In this document: piece after piece, positions 42,294 to 50,664 of the stretch
Position numbering within the stretch: position 1 is the stretch's first letter
Layout of the letters: the number at the start of each line of letters is the position of its first letter
DNA from: Halobacteriovorax sp. HLS
GTDB lineage: Bacteria; Bdellovibrionota; Bacteriovoracia; Bacteriovoracales; Bacteriovoracaceae
NCBI RefSeq assembly: GCF_004006665.1
Contig: NZ_QOCL01000002.1
Location: 1 to 64,000 of the forward strand
DNA: 64,000 bases
Direction: 5' to 3'
The notes under the pieces: generated by a model
The model's database searches: none
What the model saw: the letters and a program-made list of their open reading frames with translations, nothing else
What the model was told of the DNA's origin: nothing
Translations under genes and position numbers: made by a program

Positions 42294-43184
42294 CTAAACC
42301 TTTATTTTCACTATCTTCATAATGACAAAACCACCTGCAAAGTCGAACATCATAGCAACAACAGTCATAATGATTCCAAGGGGATGGGTAAACATGGGTT
42401 TTACAGACTCAGGATCTGAGAGAAAATAGATAAAGCCAATTCCATAAGGCATCATAAAAATTGTCATCCCCTGAAACATTCCAGAGGCCGTATAGGTATC
42501 GATCTTTTGCTTTAATCGAACGCGCTCTCTAATAACATCAACAATTGTGTCAAAGACTTCAGCCAGATTACCACCAGTCTCTCTAAGAATATTAATTGAT
42601 GATACAAACATATCATTATCTTCGGTTGGTACACGTTTAGCTAAATTATCAAAACACTCCTCAAGAGGTACCCCAATTCTGTTTTGTTGAAGTATCATAT
42701 TAAATTCTTGAGAAACAGGTGCAGGCATTTCATCGACGACCATCCCTATCGCCTGAGGTACAGATAGGCCTGCTCTAATCCCGTTTGAAAGCAATGTTAG
42801 AGCATCTACCATCTGTCCAGAGTACTCATCAATACGCTTTTCAACGAGATGATTTATAAATGGCTTAGGTATTTTAAATCCAAGAAAACCAAAGAACATT
42901 CCAAAAATAAAACCAACTAGCCACTGCCCTAGGAGACCACAAAGTAAAAAGATAAAACAACCAAGGCCGACAGAACATCCCAATAGAAGATAAGTTATTT
43001 TTTGTTCAGGAATTTCAATAAAGAGAAGCTCAAGCTTCTCCATGATATACGTTCGTGTTCCAAAGGTTTGATTCTCAATCCAGTTAAAAATACCTTGAGA
43101 ATATTTATAACAAAATAAAAAGAGAATACAGCCAATGAGACCAATGATTCCGCTCTTGCCAAGAAGCGCTATAAAAAAACTCAT
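42294..43184 (-). CDS. Tad pilus inner-membrane protein (TadB/TadC type, T2SSF domain)
   Basis: 296 residues with helices near both ends. The T2SSF core is at about 115-240: EKRIDEYSGQMVDALTLLSN, GIRAGLSVPQAIGMVVDEMP, QEFNMILQQNRIGVPLEECF and RETGGNLAEVFDTIVDVIRE. It forms the membrane platform for pilin assembly. The start overlaps the ATPase stop by 4 bases. Most Tad loci encode two such proteins, TadB and TadC; only one is seen here. Confidence 0.9.
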   Translation of the reverse strand: MSFFIALLGKSGIIGLIGCILFLFCYKYSQGIFNWIENQTFGTRTYIMEKLELLFIEIPEQKITYLLLGCSVGLGCFIFLLCGLLGQWLVGFIFGMFFGFLGFKIPKPFINHLVEKRIDEYSGQMVDALTLLSNGIRAGLSVPQAIGMVVDEMPAPVSQEFNMILQQNRIGVPLEECFDNLAKRVPTEDNDMFVSSINILRETGGNLAEVFDTIVDVIRERVRLKQKIDTYTASGMFQGMTIFMMPYGIGFIYFLSDPESVKPMFTHPLGIIMTVVAMMFDFAGGFVIMKIVKIKV

Positions 43185-45436
43185 CCTGGTGGCCTCTTCT
43201 TAACAGGTCTATTTCCTGGTGGCCGCTGTTTAGGTCGATTAGGGTCTGATGAAGATGGCTTCTTCCCAGAAGAACTACCTCCAGAAGGACTAGGTGGTGC
43301 TGAACCGCCAGAACTACTTCCCCCTCCGCCAGATGGACTAGAGTTACTGAAAAGGCCTCTAGGAACGTTATATCCTTTTCTCTCAAGAATCTCTATGAAT
43401 TTAGGTATAAAACCAGACGCTTGAAATTCACCAATAATTTTTCCATTCTTATCAATATCTCTTTGCTGAAAGAGAAAAATATCTTGCAATGTAATAACAT
43501 CACCTTGAATTCCACCAATTTCAGATATATGGGTCATCTTTCTAGACCCATCATCGAGTCTTTTTTGTTGAATAATCATATGCACAGAATTAGCGATCAT
43601 CTCTCGAATAGCTTTGGGACTAATTCCTGCTCCTGCATATTGAACAAGAGTTTCTAGTCTACCGATACATTCACGAGGATTATTCGAGTGAACAGTTGTC
43701 ATAGATCCGTCATGCCCGGTTCCCATTGCTTGTAACATATCCAGAGTTTCACCTCCTCTACATTCCCCAACAACAATTCTTTCAGGTCTCATTCTTAGTG
43801 TTTGTTTCACAAGACATCGAATATCAATTTCACCATCCCCTTCAAGAGATGGAGGCCTTGTTTCAAGGCGTACCACGTGATCTTGAGGAAAGTTTAGTTC
43901 CGCTGAATCTTCACAAGTGATAATTCTTTCATTCGAAGGGATAAAGCCACCTAAGATATTAATTAAAGTGGTCTTACCAGAACCAGTACCACCACTTACA
44001 ACAATATTTCTATGTCCTTCGACAGCAATCCTCAGAAAGTCAGCCATATTTTGAGTGAGAGAGCCCCACTTAATATAGTCTTTATAAGTTACAACCTCTT
44101 CAGGAAACTTTCTAATCGTTATACAACAACCATCAAGTGCAGACGGAGGAATAATCGCGTGAACTCTTGATCCGTCATGAAGACGAGCATCTACGTAAGG
44201 AGTTTTTTCATCAATTCTTCTACCGATAGGCGCTACTATTCTTTCAATTACATTTAGAACTTGTCTGTCATTAGTAAAGGTAATATCAGATTTTTTAACC
44301 TTACCATTCATTTCGTAGAAAATTTTGTCTGGTCCAACTACCATGATTTCTGTACAATCTTTATTTGCAAGTAAATCTTCTAATGGTCCAAGCCCAAGCG
44401 CTTCATCAAGAATTTCTTTAACAATTCTATTCATATCATCGCGGGTAGGTATTATCGTCTTTGTGTCTTCTTTCCCCAAAAGCTCTACGACCATTTTCTT
44501 CGTTTGTTCTCGCATGATAATTGCTGCTTTTGGATCACCATCATCACTATTTTTTAAATCCATTTCATCAATAAGAGCTTTATGAATTCTAGATTTAAGC
44601 TCTGTCCATGCACTCTTGGTCTTTTTTTCATCAGCTGGAGAGCTATCACTTTTAGCACTTTTATCAATTGTGACATTTAGTTTTGCTAGAGACTTAAGTA
44701 TATTCTTTTGTATTATCTTTCTGGAAAACTCAACTACACCTTTAGCAAAATTACTATTTTTGGCAACGACCATAACTGGTTTCTTCTGGTTTAGGGCCAG
44801 AACACAAGTTTGATCATCTTTAGGAATTGCTGCAAAGATCGGTTTTCCAAAAGACTTACCAACTACTTCAGGAGTAACAGGGTGTCCCTTTTGGCTTTGA
44901 TTTAAAACAACTTGCAACATATCTTTTGGAAACATCATTGTTACAAGATCACTATATAATCGCTTCGTTTGATTTAAAGCAAGAATATCCGGCGTAACGA
45001 CTAAGAAAATTACTGTTGAAAACTCTAGGGCCTTTAGGGCCATATCATTAAGCTCGCAGCCAGCATCAATAATTGTTACAGGAAATATATTTGTGATTGC
45101 TTTAAGTGTCTTTCCAAGACCTTCTGCATTGATTCCCTCTGATGCAGTTGGATCTGTAGGCATTCCTATATAGTGAACTCCCGAAGGATGTGGCGCCATG
45201 AACTGCATTAATGTTTTAGGGTCAATTGCACCAGAAAATTCAGACAAGTCTTTAACTGTTTTACGAGACTTCATACCTGTAATGAAGTTCTGGTCTCCAC
45301 TGGCCTTCTTGTCAAAATCGAGAAGGAGGACTTTACTTCGAGATTCACCCGCATATGCAAAGGCAAGGTTTGCAGCAACTTGCGACTTACCTTGTCCACC
45401 TTTTCCACCAATAATAGTAATAATATATCCGGCCAC
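43181..45436 (-). CDS. TadZ-TadA fusion: ParA-like domain plus Flp secretion ATPase
   Basis: 751 residues in one frame. Residues 1 to about 250 are a TadZ/CpaE-like ParA domain with deviant Walker A (GGKGGQGKSQVAANLA) and KVLLLDFDKKASGDQN. A linker (about 255-300) leads to a CpaF/TadA hexameric ATPase: VVSGGTGSGKTTLINILGG (Walker A), IITCEDSAELN, RPERIVVGECRGGETLDML (Walker B) and GHDGSMTTVHSNNPRE. The last 55 residues are a Gly/Ser/Pro/Arg-rich tail. TadZ localises the machine and TadA powers pilin extrusion; normally they are separate proteins. Confidence 0.93.
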   Translation of the reverse strand: MAGYIITIIGGKGGQGKSQVAANLAFAYAGESRSKVLLLDFDKKASGDQNFITGMKSRKTVKDLSEFSGAIDPKTLMQFMAPHPSGVHYIGMPTDPTASEGINAEGLGKTLKAITNIFPVTIIDAGCELNDMALKALEFSTVIFLVVTPDILALNQTKRLYSDLVTMMFPKDMLQVVLNQSQKGHPVTPEVVGKSFGKPIFAAIPKDDQTCVLALNQKKPVMVVAKNSNFAKGVVEFSRKIIQKNILKSLAKLNVTIDKSAKSDSSPADEKKTKSAWTELKSRIHKALIDEMDLKNSDDGDPKAAIIMREQTKKMVVELLGKEDTKTIIPTRDDMNRIVKEILDEALGLGPLEDLLANKDCTEIMVVGPDKIFYEMNGKVKKSDITFTNDRQVLNVIERIVAPIGRRIDEKTPYVDARLHDGSRVHAIIPPSALDGCCITIRKFPEEVVTYKDYIKWGSLTQNMADFLRIAVEGHRNIVVSGGTGSGKTTLINILGGFIPSNERIITCEDSAELNFPQDHVVRLETRPPSLEGDGEIDIRCLVKQTLRMRPERIVVGECRGGETLDMLQAMGTGHDGSMTTVHSNNPRECIGRLETLVQYAGAGISPKAIREMIANSVHMIIQQKRLDDGSRKMTHISEIGGIQGDVITLQDIFLFQQRDIDKNGKIIGEFQASGFIPKFIEILERKGYNVPRGLFSNSSPSGGGGSSSGGSAPPSPSGGSSSGKKPSSSDPNRPKQRPPGNRPVKKRPPG

Positions 45437-46917
45437 TATCTTCTTCTACTTCTAAACTTTCGTTTAATTTCCTCTGTTCCAGTTGATGATGACTCGATAA
45501 TTTCAGGAGTCACAAAAACAACGAACTGAGACTTGTTTGTTAAGTATGCTTTTGATTTCAAAAAAGAAAACAACTGTTGTCCATCAGAAACTTCATCTAC
45601 TCCTCCAGGAGGATTTCGATCAAAGTCTGTTGATGATTTATTAATAACAACCCCACCGACGACAGCACTTTCTTTACTTTTTACAACCAGTGCCGTTTGA
45701 ATTGTATTTGATATCGTCTCAGGAGGGTCCCCAATTGTAGCACTAACATTGATTGCCATATTTAGATCTATCTTTTCCTGAGGAAGAATTGTAGGAGTAA
45801 TAGATAAGTCAAATCCAGCGGTTGCTTTTTCAGAACGCGTAAACTCACCAGTACCAATAGCAAACGGCTTCTCACTCTTCTTTACAATTTTACTCGTAAC
45901 CTTATCTTTTGTTATAACAACACCAGACTGAATAACCCTCGCATACCCTGCTCCTTTTGCAGAAGCTAATCTTGGGAAGAGGTTAGAAATTGTTCCAGAT
46001 AGAGTTCCACTTGAACTGGAGGTCACTCCTCCATCAGCCCCTTTACCAAATGAGATACTTCCTCCGCCACCACCTAATGTCGGTTCCCACTTAAAACCAA
46101 AAATTTTATTATAATCTTTTGTAAGCTCAACAAACTGAGCTGAAATTTTAACCATCTTTGGTACAGGCTGAGGCTTTTTCTTTGCATTTACACTTATGAA
46201 ATTTTGTATAATATTTTTCTTTGCTGTTTGAACGGCCTCAGTTCTTCTTGCTAGGTTTTGGATCATATCAGGAACATAAATAGCAGCTAGCTGCTCAGCT
46301 CTTGTTCTATCTGCATCTGAGCTTACGACTCCTTCAATCATAAATAGTCCATTTGCAACTCGAACTGTTACATCTGGCATATTACTTTTTTGAATTTCTT
46401 TTTGCATATTGGCTGCAATAACTCTTTGAGTTTGCGGAGAGAGTTCAACTAACTGAACAACATCTGGATAATCGGCAAGAACAACTACGACTCGCCCTAT
46501 GTCAGATGGCACAACAATTTCACCACCAACATAGACCTTGCTTCCTTTTATTCCAATCTCCAAACCTTCTACATCACCCAAGTAATCTTTAAGGTTCTGA
46601 ACAACCTTAGACTGATCGGTAGCAGTTATATTCACAAGGTACTTAACCTTTCTTTCTCCAACTGTATTTCTAATAATCACAGAAGTATTACCAGGTTTTA
46701 AACCTTTGAAAGTAATTTCTCTTTTTTGCGGAATTATTGTATGGGCCAAGATTGAATCATTACCAACCTGAACTTTTGTTGAAGGTGCAAAATCAAGCTT
46801 TTCGATCTTGTCTATACCAAGAACTATCTCAACCTTTTTCTCAGGCACTTTTGCGTCTTGCTGCGAATATGCCAACATTGAAAAAAGATTTAAAAATAGA
46901 ACTAAAGTAAACTTCAT
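45436..46917 (-). CDS. Tad secretin (RcpA/CpaC)
   Basis: Outer-membrane channel for the pilus, 493 residues with a signal peptide (LFSMLAYSQ). The N-terminal BON-like and N domains include NTSVIIRNTVGERKVKYLVN. Secretin core: KMVKISAQFVELTKDYNKIF, then VGGVVINKSSTDFDRNPP and FVVFVTPEII near the C-terminus. A Gly/Ser-rich loop lies at about 285-310. Its ATG overlaps the cpaB stop by 1 base and its stop joins the ATPase gene, so it is within the operon. Confidence 0.92.
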   Translation of the reverse strand: MKFTLVLFLNLFSMLAYSQQDAKVPEKKVEIVLGIDKIEKLDFAPSTKVQVGNDSILAHTIIPQKREITFKGLKPGNTSVIIRNTVGERKVKYLVNITATDQSKVVQNLKDYLGDVEGLEIGIKGSKVYVGGEIVVPSDIGRVVVVLADYPDVVQLVELSPQTQRVIAANMQKEIQKSNMPDVTVRVANGLFMIEGVVSSDADRTRAEQLAAIYVPDMIQNLARRTEAVQTAKKNIIQNFISVNAKKKPQPVPKMVKISAQFVELTKDYNKIFGFKWEPTLGGGGGSISFGKGADGGVTSSSSGTLSGTISNLFPRLASAKGAGYARVIQSGVVITKDKVTSKIVKKSEKPFAIGTGEFTRSEKATAGFDLSITPTILPQEKIDLNMAINVSATIGDPPETISNTIQTALVVKSKESAVVGGVVINKSSTDFDRNPPGGVDEVSDGQQLFSFLKSKAYLTNKSQFVVFVTPEIIESSSTGTEEIKRKFRSRRR

Positions 46918-47729
46918 TAATTACCTTGTTTTTTAAATTTCTCAGAAAAGAAAAGCTTCGCTTCGGATGCATCCTCTCCTAATATATCGTAAAGCTTCGT
47001 AGACTTAATTCTGACAGGCTTTTTATCAGAGTTATTTCTAAGTGCAAGATATGGTCTTTGACTATTGTAGTTCACTAAGAATACAAGCTTCTGAACTTCA
47101 TAAGGATCAAGTTCTAGTGTTACAGATTGATAGTCACTATATGTATTTAATTTCATTTTCTTAATAACTCTTGGTGTTTTAACACCAATGATTGGTAAGT
47201 TTCCTGAAATACTTCTACCTGTAGAAAGGATTAATACATCTTGAAGCACCGTCTTCATCTTTTGTAAGTCTTTACGTCCACCGGCATAATCAATACCTGC
47301 TAAAATATCAACCCTATCTCCCGGCTTAATAAGACGACCAACAGAAGCACCTTCGGTAACTTCTAACGATATAGCTCTCTTTCCAACACTTACCTGTCTC
47401 GAGAGACCACTTCTTTCATCAGGCCAACTAACTCGCGGCTTAGTCAACTGCTCCCCTTTTAATATAGGAACTGTTGCAACTGTATTTTGAATTTCAGAAA
47501 TCATTTTAAATGCTTTTTCGTGAACAAAATTTGAAGGCATAGATGTTACAGTCACTTTTGAATCATCAATAAGTTCAAGTTCCTGAATATCGACTTTGGC
47601 AATAACAACAGATTTCTCTTTACCATATTTTTTTATAATTTTAGTTTTTTCATCTTCGATATATGTATAAACCATAAACATCGCAAAGGATGCGATAATT
47701 AATGCTAATGTCAGTGCCCTAGTGTTCAT
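46917..47729 (-). CDS. Flp pilus assembly protein CpaB/RcpC
   Basis: 270 residues. One N-terminal helix (LTLALIIASFAMFMVYTYI) is followed by an SAF/AFP-like domain: VVIAKVDIQELELIDDSKVT, GEQLTKPRVSWPDERSG, and SLEVTEGASVGRLIKPGDRV DILAG in order, the signature of CpaB. It is a periplasmic partner of the secretin. It overlaps the secretin gene by one base. A 94-base gap separates it from the TadE-like gene upstream. Confidence 0.9.
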   Translation of the reverse strand: MNTRALTLALIIASFAMFMVYTYIEDEKTKIIKKYGKEKSVVIAKVDIQELELIDDSKVTVTSMPSNFVHEKAFKMISEIQNTVATVPILKGEQLTKPRVSWPDERSGLSRQVSVGKRAISLEVTEGASVGRLIKPGDRVDILAGIDYAGGRKDLQKMKTVLQDVLILSTGRSISGNLPIIGVKTPRVIKKMKLNTYSDYQSVTLELDPYEVQKLVFLVNYNSQRPYLALRNNSDKKPVRIKSTKLYDILGEDASEAKLFFSEKFKKQGN

Positions 47730-47823
47730 GCTCTTACCTTATTTAATGACTACGATTAATTTTACTAGTAATTTCGAATGCTTGAAAACGGGGGAAAGAA
47801 GTGTCACTAAGGACTTTTATAAT

Positions 47824-48360
47824 TTATTGCTGAACGCACTGATCGCTGTCTAAAAGAGGTGCATAGTTTCCAATCCTGAGGAAATTTGTTTCTTCAAAGT
47901 ATCCATTCGTAGAACGCATATATGTATTTCCACACACACCATAGAAGGTGAATACCTTTATAAAGTTTGAGTCATTTTCTCCACTTCTACTTTCATCACA
48001 CTCTTCGTCGCTTCCATTTCCAAAAAAACCTAAAAACTTATAACAAGCTCCATAGGACTTGGTATCTCCTTCAGACTTAACCCTCCAGCCGAGTGAGACT
48101 GGACCTAAAACGTTTCTTCCAGCGCTTGCTAATGTTTCCATAGTATGGCGATTAGGCGCCTTAGAATCGTGCAGTAATACTCTGTAAAAGTAACCTCGTG
48201 TAGCTTTTTGCTGATTAATTGATCCATTAATAGCGCTAGAGATATTTATAAATGCGGTATAGATAAAAATAAGAAACGGTAGAAATATTACAAACTCAAA
48301 GATAGCTTGACCTTTTTCATCACCTAATAGGAATATATTTTTTTTCTTTTTAACAGCCAT
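47824..48360 (-). CDS. TadE-like pseudopilin (1)
   Basis: 178 residues. A class III prepilin signal, LLGDEKGQAIFEF, is cut after Gly with Glu at +5, then one helix (VIFLPFLIFIYTAFINIS) precedes a periplasmic domain with several Cys. TadE/TadF-type minor pilins start this way. The gene starts inside the preceding pseudopilin gene by 11 bases. Substrate of the TadV-like peptidase. The C-terminal domain is not recognised, so whether it is TadE, F or G cannot be told. Confidence 0.82.
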   Translation of the reverse strand: MAVKKKKNIFLLGDEKGQAIFEFVIFLPFLIFIYTAFINISSAINGSINQQKATRGYFYRVLLHDSKAPNRHTMETLASAGRNVLGPVSLGWRVKSEGDTKSYGACYKFLGFFGNGSDEECDESRSGENDSNFIKVFTFYGVCGNTYMRSTNGYFEETNFLRIGNYAPLLDSDQCVQQ

Positions 48361-48862
48361 TATCGTAAAATGTTATATTAGTCTGACACTGGGCCCCCAG
48401 GTCTTCCATTGATTTGCAAACTCTTAATGAACACTCTGATCTTGTAGGCTCTCTACCAAGAAAAGATTCTGAAAAATATTTCACAGGCTCCTTACCTCCG
48501 ATCATCGCAGTAAATGAAAACGGAATAGTATACTCAACAAAGGTTCCAACATAGAGTTGGTTTCCAACACTCTCAGGATCATTGGCAGAAAGTGTTCCAT
48601 TGAAGTCTTTGATCATTACAGTAGGTTTATAACTATCAAATACTCTACGAGCTTCAACTAAAGCAGGGTTATCACTACTTCCTGGCGTATTAGTATTATT
48701 CTCATACGTTAGATAAGTTCTCGAAGCCATATAGTTAGCATAGTGAATATAGAAACCACTTGTCGCATCAATAGCAATCTTATAAAAGAGAAAAATAAAT
48801 CCGAAAGAAAAAACGAAAGTCATTAGAAATTCTATAGTAGACTGACCTTCATCTCTTTTAAT
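48350..48862 (-). CDS. TadE-like pseudopilin (2), apparent AUU start
   Basis: The conserved class III prepilin motif RDEGQSTIEFLMTFVFSFGF is in frame but lies upstream of the first ATG (48821-48823), and no ATG, GTG or TTG precedes it before the previous gene's stop. An ATT codon at 48860-48862 overlaps that TAA by one base (TAATT), just as ATG does in TAATG couplings. From ATT the product has 170 residues: a four-residue leader, cleavage Gly, Gln+1 and Glu+5, one helix, and a Cys-containing periplasmic domain. Translation from ATG alone would lose the cleavage site. A sequencing error cannot be excluded. Confidence 0.7.
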   Translation of the reverse strand: MKRDEGQSTIEFLMTFVFSFGFIFLFYKIAIDATSGFYIHYANYMASRTYLTYENNTNTPGSSDNPALVEARRVFDSYKPTVMIKDFNGTLSANDPESVGNQLYVGTFVEYTIPFSFTAMIGGKEPVKYFSESFLGREPTRSECSLRVCKSMEDLGAQCQTNITFYDNGC

Positions 48863-49179
48863 TATTGTGGATATCCGTCGGCTCCTGTGAAAAAACGAGT
48901 AGTACTTAATTCACTATTATAATACGTTTCATGAATTCTTGTATAATTATTATTCGTTTTATCATTTCCGATCACATTATCGTATCCATGCCTATAGGTG
49001 AACTCGATTCTAGCTCTTATTGCTGCAAAGAATGAAGAGTCTGGGCCCATGAAGTCTTTAAAACGCTTTGAATTAACGATAGAGAAAGTAAGTACACTTA
49101 TTACTGATAATAACAAGATATACTCAACAGCACTTTGACCACTATTATTTAAAAATAAATTTTTTCTTTTATTGTCCAT
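48862..49179 (-). CDS. Flp/TadE-type pilin-like protein
   Basis: About 105 residues from ATG 49179 (first frame ATG at 49194 lacks support). Its class III signal NNSGQSAVEYILLLSVISVL puts Gly-Gln at the cut site and Glu at +5. After the helix comes a 70-residue domain rich in Asn, Tyr and Arg (YRHGYDNVIGNDKTNNNY). It is longer than the major Flp pilin, so probably a minor pilin. The start lies inside the peptidase gene by 31 bases. Its TAA overlaps the next gene's ATT start. Confidence 0.82.
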   Translation of the reverse strand: MDNKRKNLFLNNSGQSAVEYILLLSVISVLTFSIVNSKRFKDFMGPDSSFFAAIRARIEFTYRHGYDNVIGNDKTNNNYTRIHETYYNSELSTTRFFTGADGYPQ

Positions 49180-49655
49180 CCAAACCACAGCCATGAAACG
49201 AGTATTACAGGAGCATAAGAAAACCTCTGCCCAAAGACACCTTTAATAAGAATGAGATTCTTAGTTTTAAGTGCCACTATTATTGTATCTAAATTTTTAA
49301 AAATATTTGTAAAGAGTAGAGATAGACCAACCACAACAGTCGAGTATGCTAAGAAGATAAATGCCTGTTCATGCATCTCAAGAGGAATGAGCAAATAAAA
49401 AGACAAAAGAAACTTCGAATCACCTGCTCCCATTATCTTCATCATAAATAAAATAATTCCGACAAAGAAAAAGGCCAAAGGAAAAATAAAAGTTTCAAAA
49501 TTAATTTTATACTGAGTAGGAAAGAAAAAAACGACAGCAAAGTATAGAGCAATATTTATAATCGGCCATACATTAGAAATTTTTTTATTCTTGAAATCAT
49601 TATAAGCAACAAAGAACAATTGGATCATTAAGAAGAAGTAGACCGAAACTGGCAT
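49149..49655 (-). CDS. Prepilin peptidase TadV/CpaA (A24 family)
   Basis: 168 residues from ATG 49655, one base after the previous pilin's stop, with AGGA 10 bases upstream; the longer frame would overlap that gene by 56 bases. Aspartic protease of six helices: FVAYNDFKNKKISN carries the first catalytic Asp, and MKIMGAGDSKFLLSFYLLIP has the GxGD motif with the second. It cleaves the leader of Flp pilins and pseudopilins. The gene sits among its substrates. Confidence 0.9.
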   Translation of the reverse strand: MPVSVYFFLMIQLFFVAYNDFKNKKISNVWPIINIALYFAVVFFFPTQYKINFETFIFPLAFFFVGIILFMMKIMGAGDSKFLLSFYLLIPLEMHEQAFIFLAYSTVVVGLSLLFTNIFKNLDTIIVALKTKNLILIKGVFGQRFSYAPVILVSWLWFGWTIKEKIYF

Positions 49656-49656
49656 A

Positions 49657-49866
49657 TTAGTAGGTCCTGTTCTCATAAGCAGAATACCAACACTCTCTTT
49701 CACAAACACCAATCGTCAATTGTTGTGTCAGCTGATAACCGATCGTTCTAATTGAAGTCGTCATCATTCCACCCATGCCTTTAACCATATTAATTGCTAT
49801 GAGGGCCATAAATGAAAATAAAATAAGGTATTCGATCAGGGCCTGACCGGAGTTCTTGTGTAACAT
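49657..49866 (-). CDS. Flp-type pilin (2)
   Basis: 69 residues: HKNSGQALIEYLILFSFMAL is the class III leader and helix, with Gly-Gln cleavage and Glu at +5, then a 40-residue C-terminus containing two Cys (GVCERECWY) that could form a disulfide. No ribosome site is seen before the ATG. The stop codon is one base before the peptidase ATG. A minor pilin is more likely than a major one because of the unusual Cys-containing tail. Confidence 0.78.
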   Translation of the reverse strand: MLHKNSGQALIEYLILFSFMALIAINMVKGMGGMMTTSIRTIGYQLTQQLTIGVCERECWYSAYENRTY

Positions 49867-49983
49867 ACATTTAAGTGTACAGAAGAATAGATATTACAAC
49901 GCTCTTAGGAATTATATTCCTAGTTTTGAGTTTAAAAAGAATAGCTTAGATATATTGAAGCACGCCTCAATAATATCTAAGAC

Positions 49984-50169
49984 TTAATCCATTTCGTTTA
50001 CGAAACCTTCGGCTTTACCAAACACTTGCTCAGTGATTCCGTTCAGTCTTGTTGTAGCGACATCTTTAAACTTGAAAACAATCAAAGCAACAACAGCTAC
50101 CAATAAGATATATTCAGTTGATGTTTGTCCGCTTTCATCCTTTAAGTAGGCTAACAAAGTTTTTTTCAT
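49984..50169 (-). CDS. flp: Flp-type major pilin (1)
   Basis: 61 residues, the normal length of a major Flp pilin. KDESGQTSTEYILLVAVVAL gives the class III signal: cut after Gly, Glu at +5, then Tyr. After the helix comes a short amphipathic tail (VATTRLNGITEQVFGKAEGF). It is the first gene of the locus and has the best ribosome site (AAAGGAG). Two promoter candidates lie upstream, one of sigma-28 type. A 117-base gap separates it from the second pilin. Confidence 0.88.
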   Translation of the reverse strand: MKKTLLAYLKDESGQTSTEYILLVAVVALIVFKFKDVATTRLNGITEQVFGKAEGFVNEMD

Positions 50170-50190
50170 AACTTTCTCCTTTGGATAAAC

Positions 50191-50217
50191 TTATCGGTCG
50201 GTCATTCCAAAACTTAA
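50191..50217 (-). promoter_or_regulatory. sigma-28 (FliA)-type promoter of flp
   Basis: Minus strand TTAAGTTT (50210-50217), 11 bases, ACCGATAA (50191-50198) against the FliA consensus TAAAGTTT-N11-GCCGATAA: 14 of 16 positions with the exact spacing. The start would be near 50183, a very short leader that just keeps the ribosome site. Confidence 0.55.
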
Positions 50218-50284
50218 GATTTTTCTCAAAGTATTAGAATTAATAAATAACCGACCGGATAACTCCGGTATCTACCTATATTAT
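50195..50284 (-). other. flp upstream region with two exclusive hairpins and a -10 box
   Basis: CGGTCGGT (50195-50202) can pair with ACCGACCG (50249-50256), and ACCGGA-TAAC-TCCGGT (50253-50268) can form a 6-bp hairpin. They share 50253-50256, so only one forms at a time. A TATAAT -10 (50279-50284, minus strand) would start a transcript near 50272 containing both. The -35 is unclear. This resembles a leader switch, but it is unproven. Confidence 0.4.
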
Positions 50285-50398
50285 ACAGTGATTTTCCGTA
50301 ACGCGGCTCAAAAAACAACATTTCCTACTTGAAAAACTCTAACCTATAGTAATTACAGGAGCATCACTTTTCTTGTATATGTATAGGTCAAAGAGCAG

Positions 50399-50404
50399 TA
50401 TAAT
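50399..50404 (+). promoter_or_regulatory. -10 box of 6S RNA gene
   Basis: A perfect TATAAT ends 6 bases before the first paired G of the 6S RNA closing stem. The best -35 (TTGTAT, 50373-50378) would give a long 20-bp spacer. Confidence 0.6.
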
Positions 50405-50410
50405 GGATGT

Positions 50411-50607
50411 GGGTCTTGTAGTTGGCAAAATAGTTTTTTCGCCCTACATTCTCTTTAACGGAGGCGGTCCCTGATTATGGTGAGCAAGCTTACACTTTTA
50501 CTAAATGGTTAAAGTTAGTGAGAAGCCTAAAGTAATTAAATACTGCACCCACCTGTCATATGACGGGCGGAAAACTCCAAATTGTCTGACTCAAGACCCA
50601 TCTTTTT
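50411..50607 (+). ncRNA. ssrS: 6S RNA
   Basis: A noncoding stretch with the 6S architecture, about 190 bases. The ends pair perfectly (GGGTCTTG at 50411-50418; CAAGACCC at 50592-50599) and TCTTTTT follows as terminator tail. Interior blocks match the conserved 6S order: TGGTGAGCAAGCT, then GAGAAGCCTAAAGT, an AATACTGCA-like stretch, and a small stem CACCTGTCATATGACGGG, each with clear counterparts in the E. coli RNA. 6S RNA mimics an open promoter and sequesters the housekeeping polymerase in stationary phase. Confidence 0.85.
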
Positions 50608-50629
50608 AACTTAAACTTTATTCTTAAAG

Positions 50630-50658
50630 TTGACAGTAGACCTCTAATTGCTGATTAT
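50630..50658 (+). promoter_or_regulatory. sigma-70 promoter of 50665 gene
   Basis: TTGACA (50630-50635), 17 bases, GATTAT (50653-50658). The predicted start falls at about 50664-50666, on the ATG itself, so the mRNA would be leaderless. No ribosome site is present before the ATG. Confidence 0.6.
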
Positions 50659-50664
50659 TATTAT

